DNA of 37,846 bases, from the NCBI GenBank assembly GCA_902572225.1, contig CACGFJ010000007.1, forward strand, positions 1-37,846. The letters run 5' to 3'. Shown piece after piece: positions 24,988 to 33,131 of the stretch. The position numbers and the translations under genes were made by a program. A model generated the notes under the pieces. The model was not told the DNA's origin. It searched no databases and was given only the letters and a program-made list of their open reading frames with translations. The number at the start of each line of letters is the position of its first letter. Position 1 is the stretch's first letter. Origin of the DNA: an uncultured Pelagibacteraceae bacterium (lineage in GTDB: Bacteria > Pseudomonadota > Alphaproteobacteria > Pelagibacterales > Pelagibacteraceae).

Positions 24988-25851
24988 ATGCCAGAATTGC
25001 CAGAAGTAGAAGTTGTTAAAGAGTCACTAAGTAGAACAATAACAGGAAAAAAAATAAAAAAAGTAAGTATAAAGAATAGGAATTTGAGGTACAAAATAAA
25101 AAAAGGTTTTGAAACAAGGCTTCAATCAAAATCAATAAAGAAAGTTAAGAGGTTTTCAAAATATATAATACTAGTTTTAAATGATGAAAAATTTTGCTTA
25201 ATTCATCTTGGAATGTCTGGCACTATACATCTCTTAAGAAAAAATATTTTAAATCAAAAAACAAATGCAAGTTTTTATCATAGTCCTTATTTGCCAAAAA
25301 AACATAACCATGTATTTTTGGAATTTGATAACATAAAAATTATATATAATGATCCCAGAAGATTTGGTTATTTCAAATTATTTGAAAATAAGAATAATTT
25401 AGAAAATTTTATAAATAACTATGGTCCTGAACCTTTTTCTTCAAAATTTAATCTCAACTACTTAAAAAAATATTTTTATAAAAAGAAAAAAAATATAAAA
25501 AATTTTCTATTAGATCAAAAGTTTGTTTCAGGTTTAGGAAATATTTATGCTAGTGAAATTTTATTTAATTGTAAAATAAATCCAAAAAAAAAAGCACAAT
25601 CTTTAAGTGAAAACGATTGTATTAATATTATTAAATACTCAAGAAAAATTTTAAATTTAGCAATAAAAAAAGGAGGATCTAGTATTAGAGATTTTAAAAA
25701 TACAGTTGGTAAAAATGGATCTTTTCAAGATAACTTTAAAGTATATAATAGAGAAAATAAGAGTTGCCTTTCTCCAAGATGTAAGGGAACAATAAAAAAA
25801 AAATTTATAACTAATAGATCGACATTTTTTTGTAATATTTGTCAAAAATAA
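24988..25851 (+). CDS. mutM: Formamidopyrimidine-DNA glycosylase
   Basis: MutM (Fpg) removes 8-oxoguanine and ring-opened purines and cuts the abasic site. The 287-residue protein starts MPELPEVEVV, with Pro2 (Schiff-base nucleophile after Met removal) and Glu3 as catalytic residues. It has the helix-two-turn-helix segment FLLDQKFVSGLGNIYASEIL. It ends with the zinc finger CLSPRC...CNIC, with all four Cys present. The chain is unusually lysine-rich. The stop lies 50 bases before rpsT. Confidence 0.95.
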   Translation: MPELPEVEVVKESLSRTITGKKIKKVSIKNRNLRYKIKKGFETRLQSKSIKKVKRFSKYIILVLNDEKFCLIHLGMSGTIHLLRKNILNQKTNASFYHSPYLPKKHNHVFLEFDNIKIIYNDPRRFGYFKLFENKNNLENFINNYGPEPFSSKFNLNYLKKYFYKKKKNIKNFLLDQKFVSGLGNIYASEILFNCKINPKKKAQSLSENDCINIIKYSRKILNLAIKKGGSSIRDFKNTVGKNGSFQDNFKVYNRENKSCLSPRCKGTIKKKFITNRSTFFCNICQK

Positions 25852-25863
25852 AAAATTATTCTA

Positions 25864-25892
25864 TTGACCGTATAAATTTCTCGTTATATACA
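25864..25892 (+). promoter_or_regulatory. rpsT promoter
   Basis: TTGACC at 25864-25869 and TATACA at 25887-25892 are separated by 17 bases. The predicted start near 25899 is only about three bases before the rpsT ATG, and no Shine-Dalgarno is visible, so the transcript would be nearly leaderless. Confidence 0.6.
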
Positions 25893-25901
25893 ATCGCGCT
25901 T

Positions 25902-26162
25902 ATGGCAAACACAAAATCAGCTATTAAACGAATAAGACGTATATCGCGTCAAACAACTGTAAATAAGTCTAGAAAAAGCAGGTTTAGATCTGCTATAAAA
26001 AAAATGAATTTAATTCTTGATAAAAAGGATAAAAAAGAAGCTTTAGCTTTTCTGCCAAAATTAAACTCTGAGTTAATGAGAATAGCGAAAACAGGAGTGA
26101 TAAAAAGGCAAAATGCGTCAAGAAATATCTCTAGAATAACAAAAAAAATAAATTCCTTATAA
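25902..26162 (+). CDS. rpsT: 30S ribosomal protein S20
   Basis: S20 is a helical, basic protein that binds 16S rRNA early in 30S assembly. From ATG 25902 the product has 86 residues beginning MANTKSAIKRIRRISRQTTVN, the standard S20 start, and containing KTGVIKRQNASRNISRIT near the end. An in-frame extension to 25839 adds 21 residues unlike S20 and crosses the promoter, so it is rejected. rpsT next to dnaA is a common alphaproteobacterial order. Confidence 0.95.
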   Translation: MANTKSAIKRIRRISRQTTVNKSRKSRFRSAIKKMNLILDKKDKKEALAFLPKLNSELMRIAKTGVIKRQNASRNISRITKKINSL

Positions 26163-26406
26163 CAACTCTAAGTTTATTTAAAGAAATTACAACTCTAGAG
26201 ATTATTTTTTCAATTAAAAAAAGAATATTTGTAATCTTTTTGATCTAAAAAAAAAAAAATTAAAAAAAGTAAATTTAAGATTACTAAATTTAAGTCTTTA
26301 AAAAGAGATTCAATTATTAATTTATACAATTGTAAATTTTATTTTTTTTTGAAAATAAAAATAAATTTATTGCATTGAATAATGAATAGGAGTTTAACAG
26401 ACTCTC
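26163..26406. other. AT-rich intergenic region between rpsT and dnaA
   Basis: These 244 bases are almost purely A and T. They contain a 13-A run (26247-26259), a direct repeat TAAATTTAAG near 26273 and 26287, and the palindrome TACAATTGTA near 26328. No convincing DnaA boxes were found, so an origin is not supported here. AGGAG at 26388-26392 is 14 bases from the dnaA ATG, which is long for a Shine-Dalgarno. An 11-codon frame (26382-26417) overlaps the dnaA start. No clear terminator after rpsT was identified. Confidence 0.6.
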
Positions 26407-27816
26407 ATGAAAAATAATCTCACCAACGTTAAATCAGACAATATTAATAAGGTTGATTGGAAATTATTACAAAATGAAATGAAAAATAAATTTGGTTCAG
26501 AAATTTATGACAGTTGGTTAAAAAAAATTGATTTAGTTGATGAATTTAAGAATTATGTTTTATTGTCTGTTTCTACAAGATTTATTAGAGATTGGATAAC
26601 ATCAAGATATTTAGATCAAATATTGCAAATAATTAAATTATATAAAAAAGACATATCAAGGATAGAGTTTGTAATTAACGAGAATATAAAGATCAAAAAT
26701 AATAATGAAATAAAACAAGACAATTCATCTGATAATGAAAAAGTTTCATTTATTAAAGACTCATATCTTCAATATAATCGAATTGATCCAAACAAAAACT
26801 TTGAGAACTTCTTGCTTGGTAGAAGTAATAAACTAGCTTTTGAAGCTGCAAAAAAAGTCTCAGAGCAAATAGCTCACTATAACCCTCTATATATTTATGG
26901 TGGAGTTGGAATGGGTAAGACTCATTTATTAAATGCAATAGGTTTAAGTTTGAGGGAAAAAAATAAAGTAATGTTTATTTCAGCTGAAAGATTTATGTAT
27001 CAATTTGTAAAATCGATAAAATCCAATGAGATGGTAAAGTTTAAAGAGTATTTTAGAAATACCGATATATTTTTGATTGATGATATTCAATTTATGAATG
27101 GAAAAGAGGCTATGCAGGAAGAGTTTTTTCATACATTTAATGTTTTATTAGAGAAAGGGTCTCAAATTATTGTATCAGCAGATAGACCACCAAATAAATT
27201 AACTAGAATACAAGAAAGAATTAAATCTAGATTTTCAGGAGGACTGGTAGTTGATATCCAAAATGCTGATTTTGAATTAAGATACAGTATAATAAAATCT
27301 AAAAACGATGATCTCAAAATTCATGATCCAAGTAATATTAAAATTAGTGACGAAATCATAAAATTTATTAGCACAGAAGTTAATACCAGTATTAGAGAAC
27401 TTGTAGGTGCATTTAATAGAATAGTATCTTTCTCTAGAATTTATGGAAAAACTCCATCGATGTCTGAGGTAAAAGTAATATTAAAAGATCTATTAAATTT
27501 AACTGAAAATAAAGTTGATATAGATAATATTCAAACAATAGTCTGTAAATATTTTAAAATAAGTAAAAATGAAATGCTTTCTCCAAGGAGGTCAAGATAT
27601 CTTGTGAGACCAAGACAAACTGCTATTTATTTGGCGAAAATGTTGACATCTAAATCTTTACCAGAGATAGGTCGATCATTTGCTAATAGAGACCACACAA
27701 CTGTTATTCATTCAGTTAAAACAATAGAAAAATTAAGAAAAGATGACAATGAATTAAATTTAAGCATTGATAGCCTAAAAAATAAAATATTATACAAACA
27801 ACAAAATGAAATTTAG
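26407..27816 (+). CDS. dnaA: Chromosomal replication initiator protein DnaA
   Basis: DnaA is the AAA+ ATPase that opens the replication origin. The 469-residue protein has the N-terminal interaction domain (about 14-90), a short linker, the AAA+ core with Walker A GGVGMGKT at 165-172 and Walker B FLIDDIQF, sensor-like residues in the following region, and the C-terminal DnaA-box-binding signature FANRDHTTVIHSVKTIEKL. In-frame stops immediately upstream fix the ATG at 26407. The end overlaps dnaN by 11 bases, so the two are coupled. Confidence 0.97.
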   Translation: MKNNLTNVKSDNINKVDWKLLQNEMKNKFGSEIYDSWLKKIDLVDEFKNYVLLSVSTRFIRDWITSRYLDQILQIIKLYKKDISRIEFVINENIKIKNNNEIKQDNSSDNEKVSFIKDSYLQYNRIDPNKNFENFLLGRSNKLAFEAAKKVSEQIAHYNPLYIYGGVGMGKTHLLNAIGLSLREKNKVMFISAERFMYQFVKSIKSNEMVKFKEYFRNTDIFLIDDIQFMNGKEAMQEEFFHTFNVLLEKGSQIIVSADRPPNKLTRIQERIKSRFSGGLVVDIQNADFELRYSIIKSKNDDLKIHDPSNIKISDEIIKFISTEVNTSIRELVGAFNRIVSFSRIYGKTPSMSEVKVILKDLLNLTENKVDIDNIQTIVCKYFKISKNEMLSPRRSRYLVRPRQTAIYLAKMLTSKSLPEIGRSFANRDHTTVIHSVKTIEKLRKDDNELNLSIDSLKNKILYKQQNEI

Positions 27817-28918
27817 TGTTAATCAACAAGATTTGCAAAAATCTTTAGGTTACTGTCAGGGCGTAATAGAAAAAAGAAGTACTTTACCTATTCTTTCAAA
27901 TATTTTGATAGAAGCAGCAAATTCAAAGTTAAAAATTACAGCAACAGATTTAGATTTAATTTTTATAAATGAAATATCAAATATAAAAATTTTTGATGAG
28001 GGAAAAACAACTACTTCTTCGTCAATTATGTTTGATATTGTAAGAAAAATACCCTCTGGTAGTCAGATAAACTTTGAAAACACTGGAGAAAGTAAATTAC
28101 AATTAGAGTCAAATAAATCTCTATTCAATCTAAACTCAATTAATGCATCTGAATTTCCAATTACTGATGAAAATTTTAATGAAAATGAATTTTCTATACA
28201 TTCAAAAGATTTATTAAAACTTTTAAATAAATGTAAATTTTCGATTTCAAATGATGAAACGAGGCATTATCTTAGTGGTATTTTTTTTCATCAGACCCAA
28301 ACAGATGATAAGAATTTTTTAACCGCAGCAGCAACAGATAGTCATAGAATGTCTATTTCAAAAGTAAGACTAAAAAGTAAAATTGAATTTGAGCCAATAA
28401 TACTTCCAAAAAAAACTATATTTCAATTATGTTCTCTTTTAGAAGATTATGATGGCGAGGTTAAAGTTTCAAATATTAAATCTAAAATTAAATTTGAACT
28501 TAATAATAGTATTTTAATATCAAAATTAATTGATGGAAAATTTCCAAATTATATTCAAGTTATACCAAGAGAAAATCAAAAAAAATTAGAAGTTGATTTA
28601 AAATCTTTTTTAAACTCTGTAGACAGAGTAGCTTCAGTTTCCCTAGATAAAAAAGATGGTGTAAAATTTAATTTAACTAAAGATAATTTAGACTTATCGG
28701 TTAATAATACAAACAGTGGTGATGGTAAAGAAAGCCTATCTGTAAAATTTGAGACAGATTTAGATATAAGTTTTAACTCTAGATATTTGCTTGATATAGC
28801 ATCTCAACTAAATGGTGATAATATTGAAATATATTTAAAAGATACCGGATCTCCTGCTTTAATAAAAGATCCTGCAGACTTTGATAGTATTTACGTTGTA
28901 ATGCCTATGAAAGGCTAA
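27806..28918 (+). CDS. dnaN: DNA polymerase III beta sliding clamp
   Basis: DnaN forms the ring-shaped processivity clamp. The 370-residue chain shows the threefold clamp layout, with the first-domain VIEKRSTLPILSNILIEA and ITATDLDLIF patterns, the middle DETRHYLSGIFF and ATDSHRMS, and the C-terminal VYVVMPM-type ending (YVVMPMKG). The ATG lies inside the end of dnaA. The stop overlaps by four bases with the convergent plsC stop. Confidence 0.97.
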   Translation: MKFSVNQQDLQKSLGYCQGVIEKRSTLPILSNILIEAANSKLKITATDLDLIFINEISNIKIFDEGKTTTSSSIMFDIVRKIPSGSQINFENTGESKLQLESNKSLFNLNSINASEFPITDENFNENEFSIHSKDLLKLLNKCKFSISNDETRHYLSGIFFHQTQTDDKNFLTAAATDSHRMSISKVRLKSKIEFEPIILPKKTIFQLCSLLEDYDGEVKVSNIKSKIKFELNNSILISKLIDGKFPNYIQVIPRENQKKLEVDLKSFLNSVDRVASVSLDKKDGVKFNLTKDNLDLSVNNTNSGDGKESLSVKFETDLDISFNSRYLLDIASQLNGDNIEIYLKDTGSPALIKDPADFDSIYVVMPMKG

Positions 28919-29613
28919 TTAACAAGACCAAGCTCTGCATAAATTTCTTTTTGCAATAATTCTACAAATTCTTTTTCCTCGATACCTGTATTTATTGGTT
29001 TTAAAATAGAAATGGTAATTGTTTTATTGGGTATCATTTTTCCAGATTTAGGCCACACTCTTCCAGAGTCAATAGCAACAGGTTGACATTTTACATTTAA
29101 TTCTCTGTAAATTCTTCCAACTCCCTTTTTAAAGGGAGTAATTTCATCCGGTAGAACTCGAGTAGCTTGGGGAAAAATTATTACAGGTCTTTTTGTTTTC
29201 TCCATAGCTTGTTTAATTTTTTCTGTAAAATTAAGGTTTTCTTTTGAAACTTTATTTCTATTTACAGAAATTGAGCCAATTTTTCTTAAATACCAACCAA
29301 AAATTGGAATATTTAATAGTTCTTTTTTTAAAATAAAAATTGGTGAATTAAAGATTGTCTGTAAAAAAAAAGTTTCAAACATTGATTGGTGAGAGCAGGC
29401 AATAAAGTAGTTCTCGTTATTAATTATGTTTTCACTGCCTTTAATTACTATACTTGTGGAATAAAAAATTTTTAAACACAGTGAGGACCAGTAACCAAAT
29501 AGCTTACCTCCAAAAAGAGTTACTTTCTTCGGTAGTAATAATGAAGGCAGAAAAATAATGCATATGATTATTAATCCAGAAAAAAATACGCTTTTAAATA
29601 GGATATTTCTCAT
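28915..29613 (-). CDS. plsC: 1-acyl-sn-glycerol-3-phosphate acyltransferase
   Basis: PlsC acylates lysophosphatidic acid to phosphatidic acid at the inner membrane. The 232-residue protein begins with a hydrophobic anchor (about 8-27). Motif I reads HQSMFE (His75 and Glu80), so the usual H-x4-D has Glu in place of Asp, as I know from alphaproteobacterial members. GSISVNR corresponds to the second block and FPQATRVLPDE to the FPEGTR block, with Gln-Ala replacing Glu-Gly. It lies 13 bases after lysA at the end of argH-lptM-lysA-plsC. Confidence 0.87.
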   Translation of the reverse strand: MRNILFKSVFFSGLIIICIIFLPSLLLPKKVTLFGGKLFGYWSSLCLKIFYSTSIVIKGSENIINNENYFIACSHQSMFETFFLQTIFNSPIFILKKELLNIPIFGWYLRKIGSISVNRNKVSKENLNFTEKIKQAMEKTKRPVIIFPQATRVLPDEITPFKKGVGRIYRELNVKCQPVAIDSGRVWPKSGKMIPNKTITISILKPINTGIEEKEFVELLQKEIYAELGLVN

Positions 29614-29626
29614 TACAAATTTAAAA

Positions 29627-30841
29627 TTAGACTATATCTGATATTTTTTGTCTTTTTCTTATAATCTTTACTTTATTTCCATTTATCAAAATTTCAGCAG
29701 GTCTTAATCTAAGATTATAATTAGATGATAATGAATAACCATATGCTCCCGTATCGCAAATAACCATAATATCATTTTCTTGTATATTCTGAAATTTACT
29801 TTCTGTTAAAAATTTATCTGTTGTTTCACACACCGGGCCAACAAATTCTAATATTTTTTTTGATCGCGACTTATTTCTTACGGACGGAATTATTCTATGT
29901 TTTGCATTATATAAAGCTGGTCTTATCAAATCATTCATTGCTGCATCCAATATTACAAATGTTTTAGTCTTATTATGTTTTAAGTAAATTACTTTAGTTG
30001 CAAGGATGCCAACATTTCCAATTATAGATCTTCCAGGTTCAAAAATTATTTTACAATTATATTTATTTTTAAATTTAATTATCGATTTTTTATATTTTAA
30101 ATAATTAAGTTTTTTTGTTTTATTGTCATAATTAATCCCCATTCCACCACCTAAGTCAATAAAATCAAATTTATAATCTAGATTTCTCAAAAGTTTATCA
30201 AGGACATTCAGCATTTTTTCATAGGGTCTGTGATTTAAGATTTGACTACCAATATGAACACTTAAACATTTGATGTTTATAAATTTTGAGTCTTTCATCA
30301 AATTAATAATTTTTACAAAAGTCTTTTTATCTACACCAAATTTATTTTCACTTTTGCCAGTAGAAATTTGTTTTAATGTCTCAGCATCTGTATCTGGATT
30401 TAATCTTAGGCCTATATTAACAACTTTATTTAGTTTTTTTGCAGCCTTTTCAATTACTAAAACTTCACTCAAAGACTCAGAATTTATTAGTAATATTTTT
30501 TTTTTAATTGCGTACTCAATTTCATCTTTTGTTTTACCAACTCCAGAGAAAACAATCCTATTTTTATTAATACCAGCTTTAAGTGAAGCGTATAATTCAC
30601 CCTTTGAAACTACATCTGCACCAAGGCCAAGTTTTTTTATTTCTTTTAATAATGAAATGTTAGAATTAGATTTTACAGAAAAACAAATTAAAGGTCTAAT
30701 TCCCTTAAAAGCTTTTCTAAAATTCTCTATATTTCCTTTTAAACTTTTATATGAGTAGCAGTATAGAGGTGTATTAAATTTTTTTGTTAAACTCTTAATG
30801 TTTTTTCCTTCAATAAAAAATTTATTATTTATGTATCTCAT
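29627..30841 (-). CDS. lysA: Diaminopimelate decarboxylase
   Basis: LysA makes L-lysine from meso-diaminopimelate with PLP. The 404-residue fold type III enzyme has the PLP-binding Lys57 in CFSVKSNSN, the glycine-rich DLGGGMGINY, EPGRSIIGNVG and the active-site Cys in GPVCETTDKF, then DTGAYGYSLSSNYN. The ATG overlaps the stop of the lptM-like lipoprotein gene. Chain length and motif order are normal. Confidence 0.96.
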   Translation of the reverse strand: MRYINNKFFIEGKNIKSLTKKFNTPLYCYSYKSLKGNIENFRKAFKGIRPLICFSVKSNSNISLLKEIKKLGLGADVVSKGELYASLKAGINKNRIVFSGVGKTKDEIEYAIKKKILLINSESLSEVLVIEKAAKKLNKVVNIGLRLNPDTDAETLKQISTGKSENKFGVDKKTFVKIINLMKDSKFINIKCLSVHIGSQILNHRPYEKMLNVLDKLLRNLDYKFDFIDLGGGMGINYDNKTKKLNYLKYKKSIIKFKNKYNCKIIFEPGRSIIGNVGILATKVIYLKHNKTKTFVILDAAMNDLIRPALYNAKHRIIPSVRNKSRSKKILEFVGPVCETTDKFLTESKFQNIQENDIMVICDTGAYGYSLSSNYNLRLRPAEILINGNKVKIIRKRQKISDIV

Positions 30842-30954
30842 AATACTTTTTGAATGTTCTTACTTAATTCAGATTTATATTCTGGATCACCTTTACGTCC
30901 ACAAGCAATTACGAAATATAAACAAAGTATAATAATTAAAATTTTTTTAATCAT
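30838..30954 (-). CDS. lptM: LptM (YifL)-like small lipoprotein, 38 aa
   Basis: An ATG-to-TGA frame between argH and lysA encodes 38 residues: a basic start MIKK, a hydrophobic stretch, the lipobox VIAC with the lipid-modified Cys at 18, and the family signature CGRKGDPEY immediately after. That signature and the position directly before lysA identify the LptM/YifL family, which in E. coli helps the LptD-LptE complex form correct disulfides. It overlaps the argH end by eight bases and the lysA start by three. Lnt at the window start would acylate such lipoproteins. Confidence 0.88.
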   Translation of the reverse strand: MIKKILIIILCLYFVIACGRKGDPEYKSELSKNIQKVL

Positions 30955-32335
30955 TTTTTGCTTTCTTTATCATTTTCTTAACGTTCTCAAAAGAAGTTCC
31001 GCCATAAGATTTTTTTGAATTAATTGAATTTTCTAGATTTAGTATTTTATAAACATTAAATGTCAGTTTTGGCTCAATTTGATTTATTTCTTTCAATTCT
31101 AGCTCGTGAAGTTTTTTATTTTTTTTTTCCGCTAAATTAATTATTTTTGCTGTTTGTATATAAGCTTTTCTAAATGGGTATCCAAGCTCTCTTACAATGT
31201 AATCAGACAAATCTGTTGCTGTAGTAAATCCTTTTTCTGCAAGGGAGAGCATACTTTTTTTATTTATAATTAAATTTTTTACTACATCATTTAATAAAGA
31301 TAGTGATATTTTTAATTGATCATTTGTTTTAAAAACAATTTCTTTGTCATCCTGTAGATCTTTGAAATATGATAAAGGCAAACCTTTTAATATTGCAATC
31401 ATAGAATTGATATTTCCTATAAATATTCCAGTCTTACCTCTCAAGTATTCCAATGGATCAGGATTCTTTTTCTGTGGCATTATCGAAGAACCGGTTACTA
31501 ATTTATCATTTAAAGTTATTATATTGAATGCATCAGAATTCCAAATTATAAGCTCTTCAGCAATTCTAGAAATGTGTAAAGAACAAGCTAAAGAAGAATA
31601 TAAAAAGTCTAAAACAAAATCTCTATCAGATACAGTATCTACAGAATTATTTGTTGGTTTTTTAAATTTAAGTTTTTTTGTTGTGTAGTTTCTGTCAATA
31701 TTAAAAGAAGTGCCAGATAAAGCTCCAACACCAAGAGGATTTTCATCTAAAAACTCCAAATTATTCTTAAATTTTTTCTTATCTCTCTTAAACATCTCAA
31801 CATATGCTAGCAGATAATGTGCCAAAGATAATGGTTGTGCATTTTTTAAATGTGTAAATCCTGGCATTATTGTTCTGATATTTCTTTTTGCAAGATTTAG
31901 AATATTTGAATTTGTATTATCTAATAAAATCATTATTTTTTTTGTTGCTTCTTTTAACCATAATTTAAGGTCGGTAATTACTTGATCATTTCTAGATCTA
32001 GCAGTATGAACATAACCCGCATCATCACCAACAAGTTCAAATAATCTGTTTTCTATATTCATATGAATATCTTCTAAATCATAATTAAAATTGAATTTTT
32101 TTTTTACAATTTCATTTTTAATTCTTTTTAATCCCCAAATTATTTTATTTTTTATTCTGAAATTTATAATTTTCTGTTTGTGAAGCATTTCGACATGAGC
32201 AATTGATCCTTCGATATCTTCTTTGAATAGCCTTTTATCAACTGGTAATGAACCACCAACTTTTTTAAATAAAGTTGAGGCATTTTTCTTAATTCTTGTA
32301 CCCCAAATTGGTTTATTGTTTTTATTTTTACTCAT
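30947..32335 (-). CDS. argH: Argininosuccinate lyase
   Basis: ArgH splits argininosuccinate to arginine and fumarate. The protein (462 residues from ATG 32335) has TARSRNDQVITDLKLW, GFTHLKNAQPLSLAHYLLAY and the fumarase-superfamily signature GSSIMPQKKNPD with the catalytic Ser loop. An in-frame TTG at 32344 adds three residues and is less likely. It is divergent from the TlpA-like gene with about 19 bases between the starts, so promoters must overlap the coding ends. Confidence 0.96.
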   Translation of the reverse strand: MSKNKNNKPIWGTRIKKNASTLFKKVGGSLPVDKRLFKEDIEGSIAHVEMLHKQKIINFRIKNKIIWGLKRIKNEIVKKKFNFNYDLEDIHMNIENRLFELVGDDAGYVHTARSRNDQVITDLKLWLKEATKKIMILLDNTNSNILNLAKRNIRTIMPGFTHLKNAQPLSLAHYLLAYVEMFKRDKKKFKNNLEFLDENPLGVGALSGTSFNIDRNYTTKKLKFKKPTNNSVDTVSDRDFVLDFLYSSLACSLHISRIAEELIIWNSDAFNIITLNDKLVTGSSIMPQKKNPDPLEYLRGKTGIFIGNINSMIAILKGLPLSYFKDLQDDKEIVFKTNDQLKISLSLLNDVVKNLIINKKSMLSLAEKGFTTATDLSDYIVRELGYPFRKAYIQTAKIINLAEKKNKKLHELELKEINQIEPKLTFNVYKILNLENSINSKKSYGGTSFENVKKMIKKAKND

Positions 32336-32354
32336 GTTATTCAATTACAAATCT

Positions 32355-32885
32355 ATGAAATTTATATTTATATCCATTAAAATAATATTTCTTTACTTCA
32401 TATCATTTAGCTCTTCATATTCAATAGAAGCGCCTAATATAAAAAATCTAATAATTTATGAGGAAAAACAAAAAATTAAGTTTTTTGACTTTTTAAATGA
32501 GGCTGGAAATAAAGTTAATTTGAAAGATTTTAAATCTGAATTAATTATTCTGAATTTTTGGGCAACATGGTGTGCGCCTTGTAGAGAGGAAATGCCATCT
32601 TTAAATAACCTTCAAATACTCAAAGATGAAAAAAAAATAAAGATTATCCCAATAAATATAGGTGGAGAAAATATTAGTACATCTAAGAAGTTTTTTGATG
32701 AGCTGCTCATAAAAGAGTTACAAGTTTTCGTTGGTGATGGTGCTGGAATTGCAAAAAAATTAAAATTAAGAGGACTACCCACAACACTATTCATTGATAA
32801 AGATGGTTATGAGTTTGCAAGAATTGTCGGTTCAATAGATTTTAACAGTGATGAATTTTTGAATTGGTTAGATGAATTAAATTAA
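32355..32885 (+). CDS. TlpA-like exported thioredoxin
   Basis: The mature domain is a thioredoxin fold with active site WATWCAPCREEMPSL (Cys73, Cys76) and the cis-Pro motif RGLPTTLFIDKDG. The first ~23 residues (MKFIFISIKIIFLYFISFSS and following) form a signal peptide or anchor, so it acts in the periplasm, probably as a thiol reductant as in cytochrome c maturation. The frame extends back to 32223 over argH, but that extension is an antisense shadow; the ATG at 32355 gives a proper signal sequence. The end overlaps the HIG1-like gene by four bases. Confidence 0.9.
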   Translation: MKFIFISIKIIFLYFISFSSSYSIEAPNIKNLIIYEEKQKIKFFDFLNEAGNKVNLKDFKSELIILNFWATWCAPCREEMPSLNNLQILKDEKKIKIIPINIGGENISTSKKFFDELLIKELQVFVGDGAGIAKKLKLRGLPTTLFIDKDGYEFARIVGSIDFNSDEFLNWLDELN

Positions 32886-33082
32886 TTTTTATAAAAGTAA
32901 GCTAATGCTACAAGTACAATTATAGCAACAAATTGAAGTAAAACTCTTAGCTGCATTAATTTGTTTGATGTTTTTTTATCTCCATCTCCCTTAAAAAGAG
33001 TTCTAATTCCGAGAATTAAGACCACAGCTACAGCTGCAAGCAAAACTATTGCTGCAATTTTAACAAATATTTCAGAAATCAT
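32882..33082 (-). CDS. HIG1-domain small membrane protein
   Basis: The 66-residue protein has two membrane helices (about 7-28 and 46-63) joined by a polar loop with KTSNKLMQLRVLLQF, which matches the HIG1-type loop N-x-LM-x-LRV-x-LQ. Related mitochondrial proteins associate with cytochrome oxidase; a similar role in the alphaproteobacterial membrane is inferred only. It is convergent with the TlpA-like gene and divergent from the esterase gene. Confidence 0.8.
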   Translation of the reverse strand: MISEIFVKIAAIVLLAAVAVVLILGIRTLFKGDGDKKTSNKLMQLRVLLQFVAIIVLVALAYFYKN

Positions 33083-33131
33083 ACTTTGATTTTAGTTTCT
33101 TTTTAAAATAAAAAAACATAATTACTTATCT

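Noticed and set aside
25839..25901. 21-residue extension of ribosomal protein S20
   Set aside because: It crosses the end of mutM and the rpsT promoter; S20 proteins begin with MANTKSA-like sequence, found at 25902.
26163..26406. Chromosomal origin next to dnaA
   Set aside because: No DnaA boxes close to TTATCCACA were found; AT-richness alone is not evidence in this genome.
30270..30758. 162-codon open frame antisense to lysA
   Set aside because: It lies wholly inside lysA on the opposite strand, has no family pattern, and long antisense frames are expected from the codon bias.
32223..32354. N-terminal extension of the TlpA-like protein into argH
   Set aside because: The extension is antisense to the start of argH; the ATG at 32355 gives a normal signal peptide.
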